Shown in pieces: positions 7,761 to 15,838 of a stretch of 49,986 nt of DNA (position 1 is its first letter; every line of letters begins with the position of its first letter). Under the pieces are notes generated by a model, which was given only the letters and a program-made list of their open reading frames with translations, had not been told where the DNA came from and searched no databases. Source of the DNA: Acidobacteriota bacterium (GTDB lineage: Bacteria; Acidobacteriota; Thermoanaerobaculia; Multivoradales; J023); contig JAJCXO010000209.1 of NCBI GenBank assembly GCA_029263395.1, positions 1-49,986 of the forward strand, read 5' to 3'. The position numbers were made by a program, and so were the translations under genes.

Positions 7761-7805
7761 GATCCCCTGCACGGTGATCCCCTGCACGGTGATCCCCTGC
7801 ACAGT
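7761..7805. repeat. 15-bp tandem triplication after the activator gene
   Basis: Units at 7761-7775 and 7776-7790 are identical (GATCCCCTGCACGGT); the third, 7791-7805, differs at one base. A degenerate partial unit precedes them. The unit resembles the array upstream of the same gene at 6019-6061. Confidence 0.85.
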
Positions 7806-7839
7806 GGGCCAAGGTGCATGGATCGTGGGACAAGGTGTT

Positions 7840-7868
7840 TTGACCGTGGTTTCCACGTCCCATACACT
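7840..7868 (+). promoter_or_regulatory. Sigma70-like promoter for the M16 peptidase operon
   Basis: TTGACC (7840-7845) and TACACT (7863-7868) are separated by 17 bp. The -35 matches 5 of 6 consensus bases and the -10 matches 4 of 6. It would give a leader of about 220 nt before the start at 8097. Assigned by eye only. Confidence 0.35.
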
Positions 7869-8096
7869 GGCTGAATCTGGTTGCTGACTCTCTTGCGAAA
7901 CATCTGACGGTCGGCCACGTAATAGTTTTACCGCAGACTTCCCAGGCATAATCCTTCCTGAACCACTCACCCAGCTTGGATGAGGCATCGGCTCGCCATC
8001 TCAGGCGGCGTCAGATGCTGCCCTCTACGGCATCGAGCACCTCGTGCGGAAATTGTCGAGAGCTACTTCATTCGAGCGAACTCCGAGGTCCGAGAT

Positions 8097-9641
8097 ATGA
8101 GACCCATTCCACGTCTTCGCTCCCGGCTTGTCGTCGGTGTGGCCATGGTGCTGCTGCTGACGGCCAGCGCGCTGCCGCTGTCCGCCCAGGATCTGCTGGC
8201 CGACTTCGAATCCAAGACATCCGTGCACGTGCTCGACAACGGCTGGACGTTCATCATCGTCGAGCGACCGGTGGCGCCGGTGTTCTCCTTCGCCACAGTG
8301 GTCAATGTCGGTGGCGCGCAGGAGGTCCCCGGCATTACCGGCCTCGCCCACATGTTCGAGCACATGGCGTTCAAGGGAACTCCGAACATCGGCACCACGG
8401 ACTACCAGGCCGAGAAGAAAGCCCTCGAGGAGGTTGAGGTCGCGTATCAGACCTATGAGTTGAAGCGACGCGACCCGCTGGCCGACCCGAAAGAGGTCGA
8501 AGCATTGCACGCGGCCTACAAAGAGAAGGAAGAGGCGGCAGGCAAGTTTGTTGTCGCCAACGAGTTCGGCGACATCGTGGAGCGTGAAGGGGGCGTTGGT
8601 CTCAACGCTTTCACCAACTCGGACCACACGGTTTATGCCTACTCGTTTCCGGCCAACCGGATCGAACTCTTCGCCTTCTTGGAGTCGGAGCGTTTCATCC
8701 ATCCGGTGTATCGCGAGTTCTACAAGGAACGCGACGTGGTGCAGGAGGAGCGTCGTTTGCGGACCGAGTCACAGCCGATTGGTCGCATGATCGAGCAGAC
8801 TTTGTCGACCGCTTTTGTGGCTCACCCCTACAAGCAACCAGTGGTCGGCTACATGTCGGATTTACAGTCGTTCACCGCCACCGACGCCGACGCCTTCTTC
8901 CGCAAGCACTATGTGCCCGCCAATCTGATCACGGTGCTGGTCGGCAGTGTCGAGGCCGAGACGGTCATGCCGATGATCAAGAAATACTTCGGTCGTGCGC
9001 CGGCAGGTAAGAAGCCCGAATCCCTACGGACCGTGGAGCCGCCCCAGATCGCCGAGAAGACGGTGGTGATGGTGGACCCGGCACAGCCGTTCTACGCAGA
9101 GATGTACCATCGCCCGAGTGTGCTCGATCCGGACAATGCGGTCTACACCGCGATCGATGATGTGCTGTCGAACGGTCGCACCTCACGTCTCTACCGATCC
9201 TTGGTACGCGACCAGAAGATTGCGCTCTTTTCAAGTTCGTTGTCGGGCTTTCCCGGCCGCAAATATCCCGGGCTGTGGTTGACCTTCGCGGTACCGGCCA
9301 AAGACCACACCAACGAAGAGGTTCAGGCCGCTATCCGCAAGGAGCTCGAGAGCTTGAAGACCGAGCCGGTCACCGATGCCGAGCTCAAGCGTTTCCGCAC
9401 TCGCGCCAAGGCCAGCCTGCTACGCCAGGTGCGCAGCAACTTCGGCCTCGCCGTGCAGCTCGGTATGACCCACTCGATTTATGGCGATTGGCGGGAGCTC
9501 TTCCGCGACTTGGACCGGATCGAGAAAGTGACCAAGGAAGACATCATGCGGGTGGCTCAGAAGACCCTGACCGCCAACAACCGAACCGTTGGAATGATCG
9601 TGACCCAGGAGCCGGACGCCGCCACCGGCGACACCGAGTAG
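8097..9641 (+). CDS. M16-family zinc metallopeptidase (catalytic subunit)
   Basis: A 514-residue protein starting at the ATG at 8097, with a signal peptide of about 30 residues (VAMVLLLTASALPLSA, cleaved near AQD). The inverted zinc motif HxxEH is present at 85-89 (HMFEH), and the downstream glutamate ligand lies in VVQEERR near residue 217. A Lys/Glu-rich helical insertion of about 45 residues separates the two, longer than in classical pitrilysins. The remaining halves follow the M16 pattern (GSVEAETVMPMIKKYFGRAP; NGRTSRLYRSLVRD). It should be an active periplasmic peptidase that degrades or processes peptides. The next gene, 12 nt downstream, encodes a homologue lacking the motif; M16 enzymes often work as such active/inactive pairs. 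Confidence 0.93.
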   Translation: MRPIPRLRSRLVVGVAMVLLLTASALPLSAQDLLADFESKTSVHVLDNGWTFIIVERPVAPVFSFATVVNVGGAQEVPGITGLAHMFEHMAFKGTPNIGTTDYQAEKKALEEVEVAYQTYELKRRDPLADPKEVEALHAAYKEKEEAAGKFVVANEFGDIVEREGGVGLNAFTNSDHTVYAYSFPANRIELFAFLESERFIHPVYREFYKERDVVQEERRLRTESQPIGRMIEQTLSTAFVAHPYKQPVVGYMSDLQSFTATDADAFFRKHYVPANLITVLVGSVEAETVMPMIKKYFGRAPAGKKPESLRTVEPPQIAEKTVVMVDPAQPFYAEMYHRPSVLDPDNAVYTAIDDVLSNGRTSRLYRSLVRDQKIALFSSSLSGFPGRKYPGLWLTFAVPAKDHTNEEVQAAIRKELESLKTEPVTDAELKRFRTRAKASLLRQVRSNFGLAVQLGMTHSIYGDWRELFRDLDRIEKVTKEDIMRVAQKTLTANNRTVGMIVTQEPDAATGDTE

Positions 9642-9653
9642 GAGCATTCGACG

Positions 9654-11801
9654 ATGAACACACACGACCTCAAACGACGTTTGGTATTCACCCTCGGGGT
9701 GCTCCTGACAGCCATGCTCTTGGCTCCTGTGACGGTAGCGCAGGTCACCAGCGCCGACGATATCGTTTATCCGCCACTGCCCGATGTCGACGTTCCGCAA
9801 CCCAAGCGCTTCGAGCTCGACAACGGCATGGTGGTCATCATGTTGGAAGATCACGAGCTGCCGCTGATCGACGTACAGGCTTTGATCGGGACGGGCTCAC
9901 AATGGGAGCCTGCCGACAAGATCGGACTGGCCGATCTCGCTGGGCGGGTGTTGCGCAGCGGCGGTACCCAGAAGATGGCGTCCGACGCCCTCGACGATTT
10001 TCTCGAGGACCACGCGGCGTCGATCGAGAGCACAATCGGGGTGGTCAACGGCAACCTGCGGATGAGCTCGTTGCGCGATGACTTCCCCGAAATGTTGCGA
10101 GTCTTTTCCGATGTGCTGCGTCTGCCGGCATTTGAAGAAGACAAGATCGATGTGGCCAAAAACGAAACGGTGTCTGGCCTTTCGCGTCAGAACGATGACG
10201 CCGGCCAGATTGCGGGGCGGGAATTTCGCGAGTTGATCTACGGCTCTGACTCGCCCTACGCCCGCCAAGAGACCTACGCCACGATCGACAACATCAGTCG
10301 TGATGATTTGGTGGCCTGGCATGCCAAGTATTACCACCCGAACCGGGTCATTCTCGGCTTGGTCGGCGACTTCGATTCCAAAGAAGCGTTGGCGGAGGTG
10401 AAGGAAGTTTTCGGAAGTTGGGCCAAGGGGCCAACGATCGACCACGGTGAGGTGGCGTACAACAAGAACGCCAACCCCGGAGTCTTTTTCGTCGAGAAGA
10501 ACGACGTCACTCAATCCAACATTCGTCTCGGGCATCTTGGGATTCAGCGCGACAACCCGGATTACTACGCGGTCGACATGATGAATCAGGTGCTGGGAGG
10601 CTCGTTTGCGGCCCGGCTGTTCACTCGGGTGCGATCGCAGAAGGGGCTGGCTTACAACGTCAACGGTAGCGTCGGCAGTCGCTGGGATCATCCCGGTGTT
10701 TTCCAGCTGGCAATGAGCACCAAAACCGAGACCACGGCGGCGGGCATCGATGCTTTGCTCGAAGAGCTGGACAACATGATCAGCGAGCCGCCGACTGACG
10801 AAGAGGTGGCTAAGGCCAAGTCCGGTGTACTCAACTCGTTCGTCTTTCGAGCGGACTCGGCCAGTGAAATCCTGTCCCAACAGCTGACCTACGAGTACTT
10901 TGGATATCCCCTCGATTGGCAGCAGCGTTACCGTGAGGGCATTGAGGCGGTAACCACTGCCGAAGTGCGCGACGCCGCCAAGAAGTACCTGCATCGCGAT
11001 CGGCTGACCTTTCTGGTGGTGGGCCCCAAAGAAGGTACCGACCGTCCGCTGAGCGACTTCGGCGAGGTGCAGGAGGTCGACATCACGATCCCCGAGCCGG
11101 AGGTCGAAACGGTGGCGGCGACCGCCGAGAATCAGGAGAAGGGACGGGCGTTGATCGCCAAGGCGGTCGAGGGCATCGGTGGAGCCGAACGCCTCGACGC
11201 ATTGGCCACCTATCGCTCGGTGATGGCGATGGAAGCGAGTACTCCGCAAGGAGCGATGAAGGTGCAGGCCAAAGCAGCCATCGTATTGCCGGATCGCATG
11301 CGCTGGGAGATGGTCATGCCGTTCGGAGCGATGGTGCAGGTGCTCAACGGCGAAGACTCTTTTTCCCAGAGTCCTCGTGGCACGGGCCCACTGCCGGCAG
11401 CTCAGCGTGCTGATCTACAGAAGAGCCTCCGGCGGCTGGTGCCAATACTGCTGAAACACCGGCACGATGTTGGTTTCGAGGCGGTGGCAGCCGGCAGCGA
11501 TGACGTTGATGGAGTGGCGGTGGAGATGGTGCAAGTTGAGCTCGAAGGCGAAGTCAACCAGCTTGGTATCGATCCGGCGACGGGTCGCATCCTCAGCTTG
11601 GCATACAGCGGAACCAACTTCGTGGGCGCTCGTGGTCAACTCGAGCAGCGTTTCACCGACTTCCGTGAAGTTGGTGGTTTGATGTTGCCGCATGCCTCGG
11701 TGACCACCTTCAACGATGAGCCGATGTTGTCAGGCACGGTCGAGTCGACAGTGCTCGATGAGGACATCGCGGACTCCGAATTCGCCAAGCCAGCAGAGTA
11801 A
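9654..11801 (+). CDS. M16-family peptidase-like subunit with C-terminal outer-membrane-lipoprotein-like extension
   Basis: A 715-residue secreted protein (signal peptide about 1-29, ending TVAQ). TAGGAG precedes the ATG at 9654. Residues about 40-480 form the two-domain M16 fold (ELDNGMVVIMLEDHELPLID; GGSFAARLFTRVRSQKGLAY), but the HxxEH position reads LADLAGRVL, so it has no zinc site and is presumably the non-catalytic partner of the upstream gene product. Residues about 490-715 form an extra beta-rich domain (GGAERLDALATYRSVMAMEA ... LPDRMRWEMVMPFG) resembling LolA/LolB-like or outer-membrane lipoprotein sorting folds. Such extensions occur on M16-like proteins in some phyla, but the role is unknown. 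It is co-transcribed with the preceding peptidase gene, 12 nt away. Confidence 0.88.
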   Translation: MNTHDLKRRLVFTLGVLLTAMLLAPVTVAQVTSADDIVYPPLPDVDVPQPKRFELDNGMVVIMLEDHELPLIDVQALIGTGSQWEPADKIGLADLAGRVLRSGGTQKMASDALDDFLEDHAASIESTIGVVNGNLRMSSLRDDFPEMLRVFSDVLRLPAFEEDKIDVAKNETVSGLSRQNDDAGQIAGREFRELIYGSDSPYARQETYATIDNISRDDLVAWHAKYYHPNRVILGLVGDFDSKEALAEVKEVFGSWAKGPTIDHGEVAYNKNANPGVFFVEKNDVTQSNIRLGHLGIQRDNPDYYAVDMMNQVLGGSFAARLFTRVRSQKGLAYNVNGSVGSRWDHPGVFQLAMSTKTETTAAGIDALLEELDNMISEPPTDEEVAKAKSGVLNSFVFRADSASEILSQQLTYEYFGYPLDWQQRYREGIEAVTTAEVRDAAKKYLHRDRLTFLVVGPKEGTDRPLSDFGEVQEVDITIPEPEVETVAATAENQEKGRALIAKAVEGIGGAERLDALATYRSVMAMEASTPQGAMKVQAKAAIVLPDRMRWEMVMPFGAMVQVLNGEDSFSQSPRGTGPLPAAQRADLQKSLRRLVPILLKHRHDVGFEAVAAGSDDVDGVAVEMVQVELEGEVNQLGIDPATGRILSLAYSGTNFVGARGQLEQRFTDFREVGGLMLPHASVTTFNDEPMLSGTVESTVLDEDIADSEFAKPAE

Positions 11802-11864
11802 CGAACAAGTAGGATTCGGAATCCCATAGCAACGGACGATTGTTCCCGATGGAAGCCGTCGGTA

Positions 11865-11898
11865 GGAGGTTTCGGGGTGTTCCCACCCCAAAACCTCC
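11865..11898. terminator. Strong 15-bp hairpin between the M16 operon and the next gene
   Basis: GGAGGTTTCGGGGTG (11865-11879) pairs with CACCCCAAAACCTCC (11884-11898) around a TTCC loop, with one mismatch. It lies 64 nt after the M16 stop and 15 nt before the next ATG (11914). There is no U-run after it. It could terminate the M16 transcript or be a leader structure for the next gene, which lacks a ribosome-binding site of its own. Confidence 0.55.
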
Positions 11899-11913
11899 GG
11901 TATTCTTGTACTT

Positions 11914-12975
11914 ATGGACAAGCATGAGCTTCTAGGCCGTGTCCGAGCTCTGATCGAGAACATTCAGGGTGTCGCGTTCATCGTGCCCGAAGACACCGGC
12001 TACTTTTCGATCGACGACGACATGGTGCGGCAGGTGCGGGAGTTGATGGCACAGACCATCGAGGTACTTCGCGATCTGACCGACTTCTATGATGCGGAAA
12101 GTGCCGCTCATGGCGAGAAAGATGAATCCCAGGCGGCGGATGGCGACTTTCTAAAAGAGATTGGTGCTCAGATCTCGAGTGAGTTGGCGGCGCGTGAAGT
12201 TTCGAGTCTGGCTTTTGTGGCTCGTGGCCAACTGTTGGAGATGCAGGAGGCACTCGCCGGTGCGCTGAAGAACCGACAGGTCTGGGGCGTCGCCTCGTAT
12301 GCCGACTCAGGGCTGCGGCATGTCGGCAAGGCGTTGATCGCCGCGGAGTCGGCAATCTGTGAATATGAAGGCCTACCGGCCAATGATCGGCGGTGGGTCG
12401 ATCTTGCCGACTCGCTCGAGATCCGGCGCCTCTATGCGCAATTTCGACGGGCGATCTTGCGTGGCAGTGATCCGTCGAATGCCGTGGAACTCACCAAATG
12501 GCTGAGAGGTGCCTTCACTCGCATCGCCATCCTGCGTGACCTGGAGATTTATCCCTTCCTCAGGATCGATGATCGCCGGTCGATCAAGCGTTTGCAGAAA
12601 CGCATCGAGTCGTGGCTGAACAAGGAAGAGGGCTGTAGCGACGAGGTCGGCTTTCGACTCTGTGAAGATCTGACGTCGTTTGCCCGCTTGTTGATCAAGA
12701 TCAATGATCGGGAAGAATTACGGGAGCACGATCGCCAAGTGGTGACCACGGCCCATCGTATGCTCTTCAGTCCAGCTCGGCCTGCGACACAACTTGTGGC
12801 TGGCCACCGCAAGGAGCTCGAGCGCCTTCTCGGTCGGGACGACGAGCTCGACCAGTTGATCTTGCACATCGATGAACATGTGCCCGAAGATCTCCGAGAG
12901 CCGCTCGAGAAGTTGATGCGCCATCTCAATCGGCCCTACGAAGTACCTGTGGCAGAGCCCTCGGGCCTCGTCTAG
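11914..12975 (+). CDS. Uncharacterised helical cytoplasmic protein
   Basis: A 353-residue protein with no signal peptide or membrane segment. It is rich in Glu, Asp, Arg and Leu and appears almost entirely helical. No catalytic motif or known domain is recognisable. Notable segments are an N-terminal block with IENIQGVAFIVPEDTGYFSIDD split by a loop, a central block around WLRGAFTRIAILRDLEIYPFLRI, and a C-terminal helical pair (LILHIDEHVPEDLREPLEKLM). The ATG at 11914 is used; no Shine-Dalgarno lies nearby, but a strong hairpin ends 15 nt upstream. The gene is preceded by the M16 operon and converges with the ECF operon, only 10 nt apart. Function unknown; it could be a regulatory or chaperone-like protein. 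Confidence 0.75.
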   Translation: MDKHELLGRVRALIENIQGVAFIVPEDTGYFSIDDDMVRQVRELMAQTIEVLRDLTDFYDAESAAHGEKDESQAADGDFLKEIGAQISSELAAREVSSLAFVARGQLLEMQEALAGALKNRQVWGVASYADSGLRHVGKALIAAESAICEYEGLPANDRRWVDLADSLEIRRLYAQFRRAILRGSDPSNAVELTKWLRGAFTRIAILRDLEIYPFLRIDDRRSIKRLQKRIESWLNKEEGCSDEVGFRLCEDLTSFARLLIKINDREELREHDRQVVTTAHRMLFSPARPATQLVAGHRKELERLLGRDDELDQLILHIDEHVPEDLREPLEKLMRHLNRPYEVPVAEPSGLV

Positions 12976-12985
12976 GCCCCGGGCC

Positions 12986-13615
12986 TCAAAAATCGGATGC
13001 CTCCTCCTCGTCGGCTTTGCGTCGCTGCATGACCGTTTGGGCGATGAGAAAGCCGCCGAAGATCATGAACAGGACGTACCAGTGGTCGGCCAAGAAGGTC
13101 AGGTCGATGTTGAAGGTTTCGCGCAGGAAGCCGTAGAAGCCGAGCAGAAACACCGCGCTACCGGCGACCAGGCCACCGGAACCGAGGCTGGTGCGGCGCT
13201 TGGGTAGCTCAACTTCGGTTGGGTAACCGAAGTTGATCAGGGTCGCCTGGCGATAGGCGTCGAAGATGTTGAACAGCCAAACGAAGATCACTGAGAAGAC
13301 CAACAGAACAACCTCGGGCTCATCAGTGCCACTCGCCAGGCCGATCAGCCCAAAACAGATCAAGAAGAAGGTGACGCCGCGCAGGTAGAGGCCGTTGTAC
13401 ACATTGCCGAGACCCGGGAAGAGGCTGAATAAGGCCGCCAGGATCGGTGATCGGGCATGTTGTGGCGGCTGGATCGTCGGCTGTGCTGCGGTCCGCGCTG
13501 CCGGCGGGTAAGCTGGCTCGTGGTGCGCCGGGCTCGGCGGTGGTTCCGGTGGGGCCACCGGTGACTCCACCGGATGATCGTCCGTTTCATGTTCCGTCGC
13601 TTTTAGATCTGTCAT
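12986..13615 (-). CDS. Small multi-pass membrane protein (TM2-like), third gene of the ECF operon
   Basis: A 209-residue protein. The ATG at 13615 has AAGGAGG at ideal spacing, so I use it rather than the slightly longer frame. Residues 1-60 are Pro/His/Ala-rich and probably disordered in the cytoplasm. Four hydrophobic segments follow (around 62-85, 95-115, 140-160, 175-195). The first begins SPILAALFSLFPGLGNVYNG, which is the pattern of TM2-domain and related membrane proteins (Leu-Phe-Pro-Gly-x-Gly-x-x-Tyr-x-Gly). The function of the family is unclear. It is the last gene of the sigma/anti-sigma operon and overlaps the anti-sigma gene by 29 nt, so it may take part in the envelope response this operon controls. 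Confidence 0.8.
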   Translation of the reverse strand: MTDLKATEHETDDHPVESPVAPPEPPPSPAHHEPAYPPAARTAAQPTIQPPQHARSPILAALFSLFPGLGNVYNGLYLRGVTFFLICFGLIGLASGTDEPEVVLLVFSVIFVWLFNIFDAYRQATLINFGYPTEVELPKRRTSLGSGGLVAGSAVFLLGFYGFLRETFNIDLTFLADHWYVLFMIFGGFLIAQTVMQRRKADEEEASDF

Positions 13616-14471
13616 CGTGTCCTCCTTCAACCGATCGATCGTGATCGGGTATTAGTTCTCTGGTGGTGGATTCGATATCCCGGTAAGCCTCGGAGAGCCA
13701 TCGTTCGCTCGCTTCACGGTAACTTTCGGCGCGGTTCCAACCCGTTTCGAGGCGTTGCTCGAGCGACGATGACACCACATCCCAGACTCGGGATCTCCGG
13801 GCCTCGCCGGTTGTGGCCCAGACTCCGACGCGGTTGCTCAGGGATTCAGTTGTGCCGCGCAGCACAGCCGAAGCATCGTCCGCCACCGTCAGCGTCATGG
13901 CCGCTAGCAAATAACAGGCGGCGGCGGCGTAACGGGCATCGCTGATCCACAAGGGTACGAGGCGCTGCGGGTGTTTGGCTAGCTCGGTCAAGCGCCGAGC
14001 TAGCCGAGCCGACATCGCCAGACGCTCGGGTTCGAGGGCACACTGCAAGGTGCCGTATATTTCGCTACAGCGTTCACAGCTGGCGAGGTGCTGCTCGCTG
14101 GCAGGGTCGCGTTCGCTGGCAGGGTCGTGTTCCCGAGCCGTGTCGCGTTCGCTGATGCGATCGTTGGCGTCAGTGCGGTCGTTTTGACTAGGCTGCATCA
14201 CAACGCCTGCGCGTCGACGAGCCTCGCGATAGAGCCGTTCGGTGTCTCGGCAGGTGACCTCGTGGCGTGGAATGCCGCGCAGGCGGCTGCGCAACCCTGC
14301 CGGCATCGACCGGCGGTTCTCAGTCGACATCGAGCTCTCCAACACCTCGGCGAAACGGCTGCACTCTCCACAAACGTCGCGATGCGGATCCTGCACGCCG
14401 AGTTGAAAACGCTCCCGGAAGTGGCGACAGGCATCTTTGGTCGTCGAGTCGTTCATCGTCGAGTCTTTCAA
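13587..14471 (-). CDS. Zinc-finger-type anti-sigma factor, membrane anchored
   Basis: A 294-residue protein read between the ECF sigma gene and the membrane-protein gene. The start is a TTG at 14471 with AGGA upstream; an ATG at 14456 is an alternative. The N-terminus has a Cys/His cluster (CRHFRERF, then HRDVCGECSRF), and a second cluster is HLASCERCSEIY near residue 131. These resemble the ZAS domains that bind ECF sigma factors. A single hydrophobic stretch (YAAAACYLLAAMTLTVA, about 175-191) could cross the membrane. Between the two clusters lies a run of four hexapeptides of the form [RH]D-x-[AI]-[SR]-E, encoded by 18-bp tandem repeats. Gene order makes it the probable inhibitor of the sigma factor encoded 14 nt upstream. 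Confidence 0.8.
   Translation of the reverse strand: MKDSTMNDSTTKDACRHFRERFQLGVQDPHRDVCGECSRFAEVLESSMSTENRRSMPAGLRSRLRGIPRHEVTCRDTERLYREARRRAGVVMQPSQNDRTDANDRISERDTAREHDPASERDPASEQHLASCERCSEIYGTLQCALEPERLAMSARLARRLTELAKHPQRLVPLWISDARYAAAACYLLAAMTLTVADDASAVLRGTTESLSNRVGVWATTGEARRSRVWDVVSSSLEQRLETGWNRAESYREASERWLSEAYRDIESTTRELIPDHDRSVEGGHDDRSKSDGT
14093..14164. repeat. 18-bp in-frame tandem repeats in the anti-sigma gene
   Basis: Four 18-bp units (14093-14110, 14111-14128, 14129-14146, 14147-14164) encode four charged hexapeptides on the minus strand. The first two units are nearly identical; the others are diverged. The period is a multiple of three, so copy number could change without frameshift. 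Confidence 0.75.
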
Positions 14472-14485
14472 GATCTGATCCTGAT

Positions 14486-15112
14486 CTAGCAGGACGGGGC
14501 CTGCTCGGTGGGTATCATCGAGAGTGGTGCCTGGGACCGTTGCAACCGCTCCTCGAGCCGACGTACGAGCTCTTTCCGGCCCCGGTTGAGTCGAGACTTG
14601 ATCGTTCCTACGGGAACCTCGAAGAAGCCGGCAATTTCGTCGTAGCTCAAGCCCTGAAGATCTCTCAGCATGAGCGCCGAGGCCAGACTCTCCGACATCT
14701 CTGCCAGCACCTCGTGTACCAGCCGGCGGCGTTCTTGGGTTTGGCTGTGGCGTCGTGGATCGTCGCCTGAAGGCAGCTGTGCCAAAACCTCGTCGGAGAC
14801 CGTCTCGGATTGCCTCCGAGTGCGGTGATGGCGGTAGTGGTCGATACAGAGGTTCCGCGACAGTCGCAACGCCCAGGCCATCAACGGCACGTCACCACGG
14901 TAGCGGTCGAGGTTGCGGTAGAGCTTGAGGAAAATTTCCTGAGTTAGATCCTCGGCCTCAGCTTGGTTACCGGCAAACCGATAAGCAACGTTGAAGATGC
15001 GATCCCCATAATGTTCGATAATCTCGTCCCAAGCCTGCGGATCCGCTTTGGCAGCCCGCCGGGCGAGGAAGAGATCGGGCGAAGAAGGGTCCATGGAGTG
15101 TGTGTCTCGCAT
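14486..15112 (-). CDS. ECF-family RNA polymerase sigma factor (RpoE-like)
   Basis: A 208-residue ECF sigma factor with both core regions. Region 2 includes the conserved YRFAGNQAEAEDLTQEIFLK and the -10-recognising PLMAWALRLSRNLCIDHYRH; region 4 includes LRDLQGLSYDEIAGFFEVPV and GTIKSRLNRGRKELVRRL, a helix-turn-helix reading the -35 element. The start at 15112 is the longest frame; Met7 (15094) is an alternative and would fit better with the promoter proposed at 15124-15149. It heads an operon with the anti-sigma gene (14 nt gap) and a membrane protein gene. The likely autoregulatory promoter suggests positive feedback after the anti-sigma releases it, probably in response to an envelope signal. 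Confidence 0.95.
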   Translation of the reverse strand: MRDTHSMDPSSPDLFLARRAAKADPQAWDEIIEHYGDRIFNVAYRFAGNQAEAEDLTQEIFLKLYRNLDRYRGDVPLMAWALRLSRNLCIDHYRHHRTRRQSETVSDEVLAQLPSGDDPRRHSQTQERRRLVHEVLAEMSESLASALMLRDLQGLSYDEIAGFFEVPVGTIKSRLNRGRKELVRRLEERLQRSQAPLSMIPTEQAPSC

Positions 15113-15123
15113 CTCACACCCTA

Positions 15124-15149
15124 TGACGGAAGGCCGTTGGAAAAAGTTC
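15124..15149 (-). promoter_or_regulatory. ECF-type promoter of the sigma/anti-sigma operon
   Basis: On the minus strand GAACTT (15149-15144) is followed by TTT, a 15-bp spacer in total, and CGTCA (15128-15124). GAACTT with CGTC at 15-16 bp is the classic ECF pattern, and ECF operons usually autoregulate. Transcription would begin about 5 nt before the first possible start codon (15112), or about 23 nt before Met7. Confidence 0.55.
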
Positions 15150-15236
15150 GCACCGTTGCACTGACTCTAACGTCTCGATAGCTCGCCAACGCTATACTGA
15201 CTGTGAGCGAGAGACTGACTGAAGAGGAGCAGAAGA

Positions 15237-15803
15237 ATGCAGAGTAGAAGAACTCAACGCACAAAAACGATCGTTCCGGTCGTCTTAACGGCTATCATCT
15301 TCGGTTTGGGGCTCTGGCTGCCAAGTGCTGCTGGGGCCGCTGATCAAGGGATGAAGTTTGACCGCAAGGCTGACTTTTCGGTCTACCAGACCTATGGCTG
15401 GATCGAACAGAAGCAGCGTCCAGAAGGGTCACCCCTGGCGGTTGGTGGTGCGATCGATACCAAGATCCGTAACGCGATCGATCGCCAATTGGCGCGCCAA
15501 GGCTTCCGCCAAGCAATCGACGAGGAACCTGATTTCCTGGTCTCGTTCGATGGTGCGATGGAACAAGTCACCGATATCGAGGCCAACCGCCGTCAGATCG
15601 CAACCGGCGTTGCCTGGGTAGTTGAAGGGGACATCAGCTCCTACCGTTGGGGGACGTTGATCATCGGCATCAACGACGCCGAGAGCGGCAAAGCGGTCTG
15701 GAGTGCCTGGACTCGAAACAAGATCAAGGATCCACAGAAGCCGGAAAAACAGATCAACAAGTCGGTCAAGAAATTGCTCGGCAAGTTTCCGCCCGAGCAT
15801 TGA
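15237..15803 (+). CDS. DUF4136-family secreted protein
   Basis: A 188-residue protein with a Sec signal peptide (about 1-34; TIVPVVLTAIIFGLGLWLPS, cleaved near GAADQ). GAGGAG precedes the ATG. The rest matches DUF4136: FDRKADFSVYQTYGWIE near the N-terminus, a helix with AIDRQLARQGFRQ, then EPDFLVSFDGAMEQ and a C-terminal block with GTLIIGINDAESGKAVWSAW. The usual lipobox Cys of this family is missing, so it is probably a soluble periplasmic protein. No function is established for the family. It is divergent from the ECF operon and could share its control region; a possible -10 (TATACT, 15193-15198) lies upstream. DUF983 follows 35 nt downstream. Confidence 0.88.
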   Translation: MQSRRTQRTKTIVPVVLTAIIFGLGLWLPSAAGAADQGMKFDRKADFSVYQTYGWIEQKQRPEGSPLAVGGAIDTKIRNAIDRQLARQGFRQAIDEEPDFLVSFDGAMEQVTDIEANRRQIATGVAWVVEGDISSYRWGTLIIGINDAESGKAVWSAWTRNKIKDPQKPEKQINKSVKKLLGKFPPEH

Positions 15804-15838
15804 TCTGAGGGTGAGCTCGGTCCGTAGCTCACAGCGAG

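Larger units (their letters stand above)
7750..8096. other. Intergenic region upstream of the M16 peptidase pair
   Basis: No gene seen. It starts with a 15-bp triplicated repeat (7761-7805) and contains a sigma70-like promoter (7840-7868). The frame running from 7980 into the peptidase is open but has no start signal; the peptidase is best started at 8097. Confidence 0.5.

Noticed and set aside
6019-7805. Possible CRISPR arrays
   Set aside because: Repeat units abut directly with no unique spacers and no cas genes occur in the window.
9897-11249. 450-codon open frame opposite the second M16 gene
   Set aside because: Antisense shadow in GC-rich coding DNA; composition is not protein-like and the plus-strand M16 fold is continuous.
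12956-12988. GC-rich palindrome at the 3' ends of the convergent genes near 12980
   Set aside because: GGCC-rich sequence can pair in several weak ways, but no single strong stem with a U-run is present.
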